Of a DNA stretch of 33,856 nt, positions 25,507 to 32,595 are shown piece after piece. Below the pieces are notes generated by a model that ran no database searches, was not told the DNA's origin, and saw only the letters and a list, made by a program, of their open reading frames with translations. The first letter of the stretch is position 1. Each line of letters opens with the position of its first letter. The DNA lies in contig JBBSMS010000020.1 of assembly GCA_038233055.1 (NCBI GenBank), positions 1-33,856 of the forward strand, written 5' to 3'. The DNA comes from Salsipaludibacter sp038233055 (GTDB lineage: Bacteria; Actinomycetota; Nitriliruptoria; Nitriliruptorales; Nitriliruptoraceae). The translations under genes were made by a program, and so were the position numbers.

Positions 25507-26892
25507 TCAGTCTTCGACGACGAACTCGCGATAGGCACGGCGTCGTTCGTCCCACGCCGCCCGATCGATGCCGTCACGGCCAACGACCACGGCCGCGTCC
25601 AGGCCCATGGCCAGCACATGGTGGGTGTTGTCGGGCGTGAACAATCCCTGGCGGCCGACCGACAGCAGGCGCGGGATCGTCGCCACCCACTCCTCCACCA
25701 ACCCCAGTGCGCGCCGCGAGGCCGACGTGAAGACCGGGTAGACGCGTGGCAGTGAGGTCACCCGGACGGACCGAACCGGGGGGACCACCAGGCCCGTGGC
25801 GGCCAGGGTGGCCGCGACCACCTCGGCCAGTGCGGCATCATCGGGGGCCGGATCCTTCGGGTCGTACGGGATCTCGGCGCAGACCACGGTGTGGTCCACC
25901 GGGTCGGCCGGGTTGTCGCGGAAGTTGCGCGGCTCGGAGATCCGCGCGACCGGGGTCTCGACCCCCGGGAAGTACAGCGCGTCGGCGTCGGACAGTCGGG
26001 GCGCGGCGAGGTCGAGGTGGACCACGTGCAGGCCCCGGTGGCGCAACGACGAGACGGCCTTGCGCACCACCCGCGGCCCGTCGGCCAGGCGCGCCAGCAG
26101 CGCGGCCGGCAGGGTCGACACCACCGCGTCGACCGACACCACCTCGCCCGGCACCTCGATCGACACCCCCCCGTCGCCGGTCGTGACCCCGGTCACCGGC
26201 GTCCCGAGCGCCACCCTCGCGCCCGCTGCCGTGGCCAGGTCGGCCAGCGCCTCCGACACCTGCCCGAAGCCGGTGCGCGGGTAGCGGAAGTCGGTCGCCG
26301 GCCGCGCCCGCAGGGTCCGGGCCACGATGTCGCCGGCCCGACGCGCGGCCACCCGCCGATCGGCGACCTCGGCATGCAGGTTGGTGGGGTCGGTCCCGTA
26401 CAACTTGGTGAGGTAGGGCCGGTAGAAGCGCTCGGCGACGGTCGGGCCCAGCCGCGCGACCAGCGTCGCATGGGCGTCGGTCCCGTCGACGTCGCCGCGC
26501 CACGGGCTGAGGAGGAGGTCACGCACGGCCCCGGCAACGAACGTCGGCGGCAGGTGGGCGAGCATGTCCGCCGGCGCGAGCGGGAAGTCCAGCCAGTGAC
26601 CCTCGAGGTGGATCCGGCCCCGGCGACGCCGGTCCTGGAGGTCAGGCCCCAGCGCCTCGCGCAGCAGGGCCTCCACCGGGGGGCTCGCGACCGGGTGCAA
26701 CCGGTGGCTGCCGAGGTCGACGCGTTGTCCGGCCACCTCGATGGAGCCGGCCATGCCCCCGACCCGGTCGGCGGCCTCGAACACGACGACCTCGTGGCCG
26801 GCACGTGCGGCCGCCACCGCGGCGGCCAGCCCGCACGGACCCGCCCCCAGTATGGCCACGCGGGCCGCGCGACCACGATCGGCTGACGTCAC
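25507..26892 (-). CDS. FAD-dependent NAD(P)-binding oxidoreductase, UDP-galactopyranose-mutase/PPOX-like
   Basis: A 461-residue flavoprotein. Seen: Rossmann motif ILGAGPCGLAAAVAAARAG (14-32) with Glu39 to bind ribose, DRVGGMAGSIEVAGQRVDLG with the second FAD loop, GSHRLHPV, GHWLDFPLAP, FYRPYLTKLYGTDP, TDFRYPRTGFGQ and near the C-terminus SVGRQGLFTPDNTHHVLAMG. The pattern lies between amine-oxidase/protoporphyrinogen oxidase-like enzymes and UDP-galactopyranose mutase relatives. Its place at the end of an operon with an LCP ligase and an NDP-sugar pyrophosphorylase favours a glycan or glycolipid substrate, which is inference. The GTG at 26892 overlaps the previous stop as GTGA. Confidence 0.8.
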   Translation of the reverse strand: MTSADRGRAARVAILGAGPCGLAAAVAAARAGHEVVVFEAADRVGGMAGSIEVAGQRVDLGSHRLHPVASPPVEALLREALGPDLQDRRRRGRIHLEGHWLDFPLAPADMLAHLPPTFVAGAVRDLLLSPWRGDVDGTDAHATLVARLGPTVAERFYRPYLTKLYGTDPTNLHAEVADRRVAARRAGDIVARTLRARPATDFRYPRTGFGQVSEALADLATAAGARVALGTPVTGVTTGDGGVSIEVPGEVVSVDAVVSTLPAALLARLADGPRVVRKAVSSLRHRGLHVVHLDLAAPRLSDADALYFPGVETPVARISEPRNFRDNPADPVDHTVVCAEIPYDPKDPAPDDAALAEVVAATLAATGLVVPPVRSVRVTSLPRVYPVFTSASRRALGLVEEWVATIPRLLSVGRQGLFTPDNTHHVLAMGLDAAVVVGRDGIDRAAWDERRRAYREFVVED

Positions 26893-27992
26893 GGGCCGGC
26901 CACCAGGGTGCCGTCTGCGTCCGCATCGTCGCCGCCGACCACGGCGCCATCACCCAGGACGACGTCTCGGCCCAGCCGGGCGTCGGCCTCCACCCGGGAA
27001 CCGACTCCGGCCAACAGGCCCACGGCCACCACCCGGTCCCCCACCTCGGATCCCCGGCGCAGCACCGTGTCGGCGACCCGGGCCGCGCGCCCGATCCGGC
27101 TGTCCCGTCCCAGGGTGGCGTGGGGACCGACGACGGCGTCGGGACCGACCTCCGCCCCGGCGGCCAGCAGCACCGGTCCGACCAGCGTGGCGGTGGGATC
27201 GACGTGCGCACCGTCGGCGACCCGGATCCCGTCGCCGCGGTCCGCGATCGCGGACACGGGTGGCCAGGCGATGGTGCCGTCCAGGACCAGCCGGTGACCG
27301 CGCCGGTACCGGTCGGGCGTGCCGAGGTCGGCCCAGACCCCGTCCCACGCGAATCCCTCGACCCGCGCGCCGGCGTCCAGCAGGCCGGGGAACACGGCCC
27401 GCTCGAAGGACAGTCGCCCCTGTGGGAAGTCGTCCAGCACCCCCGGTTCGAGCAGGTAGGTGCCGGCGTTGACCCCGCTCTGGCCGGGCAGCGTGCCGGG
27501 GTCGGGCTTCTCGACGAAGTCGGTGATCCGGCTCCCGCGCCGCACGCACACCCCGTAGGACGACGTGTCCTCGACCAGCGTGAGGCTGATGGTGGCGTCG
27601 GCCCCGGTGGCGCGGTGATGGTCGGCCATCGCCGCGAGGTCCAGGTCGGTCAGCACGTCGCCGTTGAGCACGAAGGTCGGGCCCTCGACCAGGTCGATCG
27701 CGGCGCGCACCCCTCCGGCGGTGTCCAGGGGTTCCGGTTCGGGCACGAACACGACCGACACGCCCCGTGCCGCCGACGGCTCGACCACCACCTCGAACGG
27801 GCCCGGGTCGTTGCCCACGACCAGGAAGACCCGGGTCACGCCGACCGCGGCCAGCCGATCGATGACGCCCAGCAGGAACGGCTGCGCCCCCAGCGGCAGC
27901 AAGGGCTTGGGGAGGTGGTCGGTCAACGGACGCAGCCGGGTGCCACGACCACCGGCGACCACCATCGCGTCGCGCACGACGGGATCAGCCAC
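26889..27992 (-). CDS. NDP-sugar pyrophosphorylase (mannose-1-phosphate guanylyltransferase-like)
   Basis: A 367-residue nucleotidyltransferase making an activated sugar such as GDP-mannose from sugar-1-phosphate and NTP. Seen: AMVVAGGRGTRLRPLTDHLPKP (in part: VVAGGRGTRLRPLT), LGVIDRLAAVG, DTAGGVRAA, FVLNGDVLTDLD with the metal-binding Asp, ITDFVEKPD, GVNAGTYLLE and FAWDGVWADLGTPDRY, followed by a C-terminal left-handed beta-helix of hexapeptide repeats (about 245-360). Domain order matches ManC/ManB of mycobacteria (Rv3264c) as I recall it. GTG 27992 overlaps the RmlD-like stop by 8 bases. Which sugar it uses cannot be read from sequence. Confidence 0.88.
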   Translation of the reverse strand: MADPVVRDAMVVAGGRGTRLRPLTDHLPKPLLPLGAQPFLLGVIDRLAAVGVTRVFLVVGNDPGPFEVVVEPSAARGVSVVFVPEPEPLDTAGGVRAAIDLVEGPTFVLNGDVLTDLDLAAMADHHRATGADATISLTLVEDTSSYGVCVRRGSRITDFVEKPDPGTLPGQSGVNAGTYLLEPGVLDDFPQGRLSFERAVFPGLLDAGARVEGFAWDGVWADLGTPDRYRRGHRLVLDGTIAWPPVSAIADRGDGIRVADGAHVDPTATLVGPVLLAAGAEVGPDAVVGPHATLGRDSRIGRAARVADTVLRRGSEVGDRVVAVGLLAGVGSRVEADARLGRDVVLGDGAVVGGDDADADGTLVAGP

Positions 27993-28608
27993 GGATCACG
28001 TCGGGATCGCGTCGTCCACCGTCGCGGACCAGCCGCGTGTGGCGGGTGTCCAGCGACGCGGTCGCGGGGTGGTGCCACGGGCCCGGACCGGTGGCCGTCG
28101 ACGCCCATCGCAGGGTCGTCGCGACCGCGGTCGGGTCATCGTCCTCCGCGGACCGCACGACCACGCCGCCGGTCCCCCGGACCTGCGCCTCGGCGGCCCG
28201 CCAGGCGCGTCCGCGGGGCGTCGTCGGGCGCGGGGGTTCGAACTCGTCGTATGCGGGCGGGCCGGACTCGGCCGACTCACCGCGGTCCGCGCCGCCGCGG
28301 TCGAAGACCTGATCGGACGAGGCCAGCAACAGCGCGGCACCCACGACGTCCGCCGCGGCGACCCACCAGCCGGCGCGCAGGGCGATCCGGACGTGGACGT
28401 CGTCGAGGTCGTCGGTGGCCGGCGCCGGGGCACACACGACCAGGTCGGCGGCGCCGTCGACGGCCGCGGCCACGGCATCGGGGCCGGAGGCCACGTCCAC
28501 GCGCTCGACCCGGTGCGGGGCGAACGCCCCGGCCAGGGCGTCGGCAAGCGCCGCGTCGTCGACGTCCAGAAGGACCCGGCGCGGGCGGGCGTGACCGGCC
28601 GGGCTCAC
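27985..28608 (-). CDS. RmlD-like SDR fold protein with degenerate active site
   Basis: A 207-residue protein that aligns by eye with dTDP-4-dehydrorhamnose reductase: LLLASSDQVFDRGG (94-106, for STDYVFDG), PPAYDEFEPPRPTTPRGRAW (117-136) and AAEAQVRG for AGExxV. The catalytic YxxxK is replaced by R132xxxW136, the Asp-Tyr of the STDYVF motif is Asp-Gln, and the N-terminal glycine-rich loop is missing (RVLLDVDDAALADALAG). It is also about 80 residues shorter than RmlD. Probably a non-catalytic relic or a structural partner. GTG 28608 overlaps the LCP stop as GTGA; a GTG at 28617 would also work. Same operon position as rmlD (Rv3266c) in mycobacteria. Confidence 0.65.
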   Translation of the reverse strand: MSPAGHARPRRVLLDVDDAALADALAGAFAPHRVERVDVASGPDAVAAAVDGAADLVVCAPAPATDDLDDVHVRIALRAGWWVAAADVVGAALLLASSDQVFDRGGADRGESAESGPPAYDEFEPPRPTTPRGRAWRAAEAQVRGTGGVVVRSAEDDDPTAVATTLRWASTATGPGPWHHPATASLDTRHTRLVRDGGRRDPDVIRG

Positions 28609-30215
28609 TGGTCCCACCCGCTTCCGACCTCCAGCAGCACCGTGGGCTCGTCCACCGTCACGCCGCGTGGCATCGGCGGCAGTTGCGGCAGCGGTTCCAA
28701 CTCGATCTCCAGTTCACCGAGGTCGTTGGTGAGGATCGCCACCAGGTCCTCGTTCCCCTCCACGTAGCGCAGGACCGTGACCACCTGGTCCTCGTCCCAG
28801 CCGTCCACCGGGTCGAGGTCACTGGGGTTGAGCGCACCGCCCACGATGAACCCGCGTTGGTCGAGGAAGGACGACACCCGCGACGCCAAGCCCTCGATCC
28901 CGACGCCGTTGACCACCACCACGGACACGTCGGACGGGCCCAGTTGGCGAGTCGTCGACGTGCCGATGTCGGACAGGTCGGCCCCGCCACGCACGGCCGC
29001 GAACAGCGCCTGTGCCTGTTCGGGCTGGAACTGCTGGAGGGCCTGGTCGGGCAGCCGTTGGGTCGGCACGACCCGCACCACCAGCGACGCCGGATCGAAC
29101 TCGGCGACCTCGCCGGCCGTGCGGACCTGTCCCGGCAGGCCCAGCGGGATGTCGGTGGCGACGGCCCCCGGGAGCGCATCGATGATCGCGTCGGCCCGGA
29201 ACGGGTTGGCGAGCACCGAGGTCTGGGTCAGGCGTTCGAGCAGGCGGGCGAGCAGGACGTGCTGCTCGGCCAGGCGCTGGCGTTGGCGCCGCACCGCCAG
29301 GCCGGCATCGGACCGCGACGACAGGAACCCTGCCGCCGCGGCGCCGTCCAACACCTGGCAGCCGGGCAGTTCGGTGGCGCCGTCAGTCGCCGTCGCCGGC
29401 GGTGACGGCGACGCGGCGGCAGTGCCACTCGCGGACGTCGAAGGGGCCGGAGCCGGCGACGCGGCCGGGCCAGACGTCGGGGCGGTGCTTCCCGGTGCGG
29501 GCGACGGCGTGGTCGACGAGGTGTCCGACATCGCCGGACCGGGCGACGCGCTCACGGACGGGCCAGGAGCGGACGGGCCAGGACTGGGCGACGGGATGCC
29601 GGTGGCGGCCGGTTCCGCTCCCAGGTCGAGTTGGTCGAGGCAGACCTGCACCCCACCAACGGCGTCCACCAGTGGCACCAGCCCGGCCAGGTCGACCTCG
29701 ACGTAGTGGTCGATGGGCATGCCGGCCTCCTGTTGGAGGGTGGCGAGCAGCAGGTCCGGCCCGCCCAGCGCCTGGACACGGTCCAGCCGGGTCTGGCCGA
29801 CGACCCCCGGCGGGTTGACGGCGAGGTCGGCCGGGAAGGTGATGACGGCCATGCCGGACCGCGCCGGCGAGTCCTGCATCAGGTAGACCGCTTCGGTCAC
29901 GGCCGGGCCGCGCGGATCGGCGGTGCTGTCGGCGATGTCCTCGGGTGGCGCGGACCGCCGGTCCACTCCGACCACCAGCGTGGTCGACGTCCCCCGAACC
30001 TCGTCGGTGACCGCGTCCGGGTCGGTCTCGTTGAGGATGAAGGTCTGCAGTTCCAGCGGCTCCAGGGTGTTGGTGGCCCGCCACAGCAGCCAGCCCACGA
30101 CCGCGAACATCACCAGCACGGTCAGCACCACCGCCCAGCGCACGATCCGCACGGCCAGGTGGGCCCGCCGACGGTCGCGACGGCGCACGGAGCGGAAGAG
30201 GTCGGACTCGGACAC
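28605..30215 (-). CDS. LytR-CpsA-Psr (LCP) family protein with LytR_C domain
   Basis: A 536-residue membrane-anchored enzyme that would attach a secondary polymer or arabinogalactan-like glycan to peptidoglycan. Seen: basic cytosolic N-terminus (1-24), membrane helix about 25-45, LCP domain in two halves (about 78-195: VVGVDRR, TRLDRVQALGG, EAGMPIDHYVEVDLAGLVPLVDAVGGVQVCL in pieces; and 284-380: GCQVLDGAAAAGFLSSRSD, RRQRQRLAEQHVLL), and a C-terminal LytR_C domain (about 410-510) with VSVVVVNGVGIEGLASRV. An insertion of about 83 residues of Pro/Ser/Ala/Thr (201-283) splits the LCP domain. GTG 30215 is the start. A tandem G-rich repeat lies immediately upstream. First gene of the four-gene operon. 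Confidence 0.88.
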   Translation of the reverse strand: MSESDLFRSVRRRDRRRAHLAVRIVRWAVVLTVLVMFAVVGWLLWRATNTLEPLELQTFILNETDPDAVTDEVRGTSTTLVVGVDRRSAPPEDIADSTADPRGPAVTEAVYLMQDSPARSGMAVITFPADLAVNPPGVVGQTRLDRVQALGGPDLLLATLQQEAGMPIDHYVEVDLAGLVPLVDAVGGVQVCLDQLDLGAEPAATGIPSPSPGPSAPGPSVSASPGPAMSDTSSTTPSPAPGSTAPTSGPAASPAPAPSTSASGTAAASPSPPATATDGATELPGCQVLDGAAAAGFLSSRSDAGLAVRRQRQRLAEQHVLLARLLERLTQTSVLANPFRADAIIDALPGAVATDIPLGLPGQVRTAGEVAEFDPASLVVRVVPTQRLPDQALQQFQPEQAQALFAAVRGGADLSDIGTSTTRQLGPSDVSVVVVNGVGIEGLASRVSSFLDQRGFIVGGALNPSDLDPVDGWDEDQVVTVLRYVEGNEDLVAILTNDLGELEIELEPLPQLPPMPRGVTVDEPTVLLEVGSGWDQ

Positions 30216-30224
30216 GAGGGTGTG

Positions 30225-30294
30225 TTCCTGGGACGGGTTCCTGGGACGGGGTTCTGGGACGGGTTCTGGGACGGGTTCTGGGGGACGGGCTGGG
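30225..30294. repeat. G-rich tandem repeat (about 12-14 bp x 5), G-quadruplex-capable
   Basis: Five imperfect units of TTCTGGGACGGG (with variants TTCCTGGGACGGG, one with GGGG and one with GGGGG) cover 30225-30289, with one more GGG at 30292-30294. In all there are 11 runs of three or more G separated by 2-6 bases on the plus strand. It lies 9 bases upstream of the LCP start, on the side where its leader and promoter must be; the rest of the gap 30295-30385 shows nothing clear. Confidence 0.85.
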
Positions 30295-30385
30295 CGGAAT
30301 CGGCGGGGCAGTTCAGGCGACCAGCGGTCCCACCCGCTCGCGCGGGCGGACCCGCCGCCGACCGGGTGGGCGCAACCGTACGTGA

Positions 30386-30409
30386 CCCGGCGGTGCGGAC
30401 ACCGCCGGG
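30386..30409 (-). terminator. Terminator of the acyl-CoA dehydrogenase gene
   Basis: CCCGGCGGTG and CACCGCCGGG form a perfect 10-base-pair stem with loop CGGA immediately after the stop codon on the minus strand. Confidence 0.75.
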
Positions 30410-30410
30410 C

Positions 30411-32195
30411 TCACCCGGCCAGTTGGTCGGCGTCCAGCGCGAACAGGTCGCGCGCCGTCGCGGTCACCTGCGGCAGCAAGGCGTGCACCTCCGGGACCAC
30501 CTGTTCGGCGAAGTACCGGGCCGTGGTCACCTTCGCCTCGTGGAAGGCGACCTCGTTGCCGGCCTCGACTTCGTCCAGCGCGGCGCGCGCGCCCCTGGCC
30601 AGCAGCGCCCCGGCGACGACGGTCGCGAACAGCCGCAGGTACGGGGTGGCCGCGGCGAACACGTCCTGCAGGTCGGCGCGGTGCTCCATCAGCCAGGCCG
30701 TTGCCTCCTCCAGCACGTCCAGCCCGTCCGCGACACCGGCCATCGTGCTCGCCAACGCCTCGCGCTTGTCGGCCAGTTCGGCACGCAGGTCGGTGAGGTG
30801 GGCCGGGACGAACGCCCCGCCGTCCAGGCCGAGCTTGCGGCCCACCAGGTCCAGTGCCTGGATCCCGTTGGTGCCCTCGTAGATGGGCGCGATCCGGGCG
30901 TCGCGCCAGTGCTGCGCGATGCCGGTCTCCTCGACGTAGCCCATCCCGCCGTGGACCTGCAGGGCGGTGGAGGTCAGTTCGACACCCAGGTCGGTGCACC
31001 AGGCCTTGGACAGCGGCGTGTAGAGGTCGGCGACGGCCTGCCAGTGCGCGGCCTCGTCCCCCTCGAGGGTGTGGGCGAAGTCGATCGCGATGGCGTTCAT
31101 CATCGTCAGCGCACGCATGGCCTCGATCCGGGCCTTCATGCCCAGCAGCATCCGGCGGACGTCGGCGTGGTCGATGATGGGCGACTGCGTCCCGCGCTCG
31201 GCACCCAACGCGGTCCCCTGGCGTCGGTCCTGCGCGTACTGCAGGGCCTGCTGGTAGGCCCGTTCGGCGATCGACAGGCCCTGCTGGCCCACACCCAGTC
31301 GGGCGTCGTTCATCATGGTGAACATGGCCCGCATGCCACCGTGCTCCTCGCCGACCAGCCAGCCGACGGCGCCGTCACCCTGTTCGCCGTAGGCCATCAC
31401 GCACGTGGGCGACCCGTGGATGCCGACCTTGTGCTCGATGGAGACGCAGGTGACGTCGTTGCGCTCGGCGGGGTTGCCGTCGTCGTCCAGCAGGAACTTC
31501 GGGACGACGAACAGCGAGATGCCCTTGGTCCCGGGAGGCGCGTCGGGCAGCCGGGCCAGCACCAGGTGGACGATCTGGTCGGTCAGGTCGTGCTCTCCCC
31601 ACGTGATGTAGATCTTCTGGCCGGTGATGCGGTAGGTCCCGTCCTCGACCGGTTCGGCCTTGGTCGTGAGCGCACCGACGTCGGACCCCGCGTTGGGCTC
31701 GGTGAGGTTCATGGTCCCAGCCCACTCCCCCGAGACCATCTTCGGCAACCAGGTCTGCTGGAGGTCGTCGTCGGCGTGGTGGAGCATCGCGTAGACCGCG
31801 CCGGTGGTCAGCAGCGGCCCCAGCGCGAAGGCCATGTTGGCCGACGTCATCATCTCCTTGAAGCAGTTCGACACCACCAGCGGGAAGCCGCCGCCGCCCA
31901 GGTCGGTCGGGTGCTGCAGTGCGCCCCATCCGGCCGCCACGTAGTTCTTGTAGGCGGTGTGGAAGCTTTCCGGCGTGGTCACCTCGCCGTCGGCGAAGGT
32001 CGCACCGATGGTGTCGCCGTCGCGGTTGGTGGGTGCCAACGCGGCGGCCGTGAACCTCCCGGCCTCGTCGAGCAGCCCGGTCACCAGGTCGCGGTCCAGC
32101 GCGGCCAGATCGGGATGCTCGAGCAGTCGTTCGAGGTCGACCACGTGGTCGAGCACGAAGCGGATGTCACGGAGCGGTGGCGTGTAGTCAGTCAT
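30411..32195 (-). CDS. Acyl-CoA dehydrogenase, long FadE5/DmdC-like subgroup
   Basis: FAD enzyme of fatty-acid beta-oxidation or a related thioester pathway, about 594 residues, which is the size of the FadE5/AidB/DmdC-like group and longer than the usual 380-400. Seen: NLTEPNAGSDVGAL for the acyl-CoA and FAD contact, YRITGQKIYITWGEHDL, the DARLGVGQQG helix region, QVHGGMGYVEETGIAQHWRDARI and IAPIYEGTNGIQALDLVGRKL with the catalytic Glu of the group. The last 130 residues form the extra helical C-terminal domain. The open frame starts at 32222, but ATG 32195 gives the family N-terminus MTDYTPPLRDIRFVL. TACCCT ends 7 bases before it, suggesting a leaderless transcript. Not linked to other beta-oxidation genes here. 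Confidence 0.9.
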   Translation of the reverse strand: MTDYTPPLRDIRFVLDHVVDLERLLEHPDLAALDRDLVTGLLDEAGRFTAAALAPTNRDGDTIGATFADGEVTTPESFHTAYKNYVAAGWGALQHPTDLGGGGFPLVVSNCFKEMMTSANMAFALGPLLTTGAVYAMLHHADDDLQQTWLPKMVSGEWAGTMNLTEPNAGSDVGALTTKAEPVEDGTYRITGQKIYITWGEHDLTDQIVHLVLARLPDAPPGTKGISLFVVPKFLLDDDGNPAERNDVTCVSIEHKVGIHGSPTCVMAYGEQGDGAVGWLVGEEHGGMRAMFTMMNDARLGVGQQGLSIAERAYQQALQYAQDRRQGTALGAERGTQSPIIDHADVRRMLLGMKARIEAMRALTMMNAIAIDFAHTLEGDEAAHWQAVADLYTPLSKAWCTDLGVELTSTALQVHGGMGYVEETGIAQHWRDARIAPIYEGTNGIQALDLVGRKLGLDGGAFVPAHLTDLRAELADKREALASTMAGVADGLDVLEEATAWLMEHRADLQDVFAAATPYLRLFATVVAGALLARGARAALDEVEAGNEVAFHEAKVTTARYFAEQVVPEVHALLPQVTATARDLFALDADQLAG

Positions 32196-32202
32196 GCCCC
32201 GC

Positions 32203-32208
32203 AGGGTA
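32203..32208 (-). promoter_or_regulatory. Candidate -10 of a leaderless acyl-CoA dehydrogenase transcript
   Basis: TACCCT on the minus strand with 7 bases to the ATG, the same arrangement as at the sigma-4 gene. No Shine-Dalgarno is present. Confidence 0.4.
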
Positions 32209-32253
32209 TTCCGCCCACCCACCCGCGGTCGATCCCCACCAGGTGTCTCCGCC

Positions 32254-32364
32254 TCAGGTCGCAGGCACGAGTTCGACGTCGTACCGCGCGACTGTCGTGT
32301 CGGCGGTCACCAAGGACATCCCCTCGACCCTGGCCTGTGCGACCAGCAGGCGATCAAAGGGGTC
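32254..32364 (-). pseudogene. C-terminal remnant of a PIN-domain (VapC-like) toxin
   Basis: Reading upstream from the TGA at 32254-32256 on the minus strand gives DPFDRLLVAQARVEGMSLVT followed by ADTTVARYDVELVPAT. This is the C-terminal quarter of VapC ribonucleases, with the DPFDRLLVAQA helix and the TAD Asp of the metal site. Further upstream the frame runs into the 42-bp repeats and meets a stop at 32446-32448; no N-terminal PIN motifs (DxSA type) and no antitoxin gene are seen. It is therefore a broken gene, probably cut by insertion or recombination at the repeats. Confidence 0.75.
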
Positions 32365-32480
32365 CGGGGCCACCAAGCGTGCGTCACTCGGGGCACCGAT
32401 GGGACCCCGGACGCACACTGTGCGTCCGGGGCCACCACGCGTGCGTCACTCGTGCCACCGATGGGACCACGGACGCACAC
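32362..32480 (-). repeat. Tandem pair of 42-bp hairpin elements, copies A and B
   Basis: Copies at 32377-32418 and 32439-32480 lie inside 57-base direct repeats (32362-32418 and 32424-32480). Each runs on the minus strand from GTGTGCGTCC to GACGCACGC. The junction holds a near-perfect palindrome: CCCCGGACGCACA (32405-32417), one base, then its complement (32419-32431). They end exactly where the PIN remnant is lost. The rest of the gap to 32595 shows no gene. Confidence 0.85.
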
Positions 32481-32595
32481 CACGGGTTGCGGCTGGGGAG
32501 GGTGGGGGCGGAAGCGGCGGCGCCGGTACGGCACCATTGGGTGGACTCGGCGGGTCGTCGGGTGACACGGACTCGCTCGGCAGGGAGGTGGGAGC

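Noticed and set aside
30225..30294. Possible CRISPR-like repeats
   Set aside because: Units are only 12-14 bases, directly adjacent and without spacers; a simple tandem repeat.
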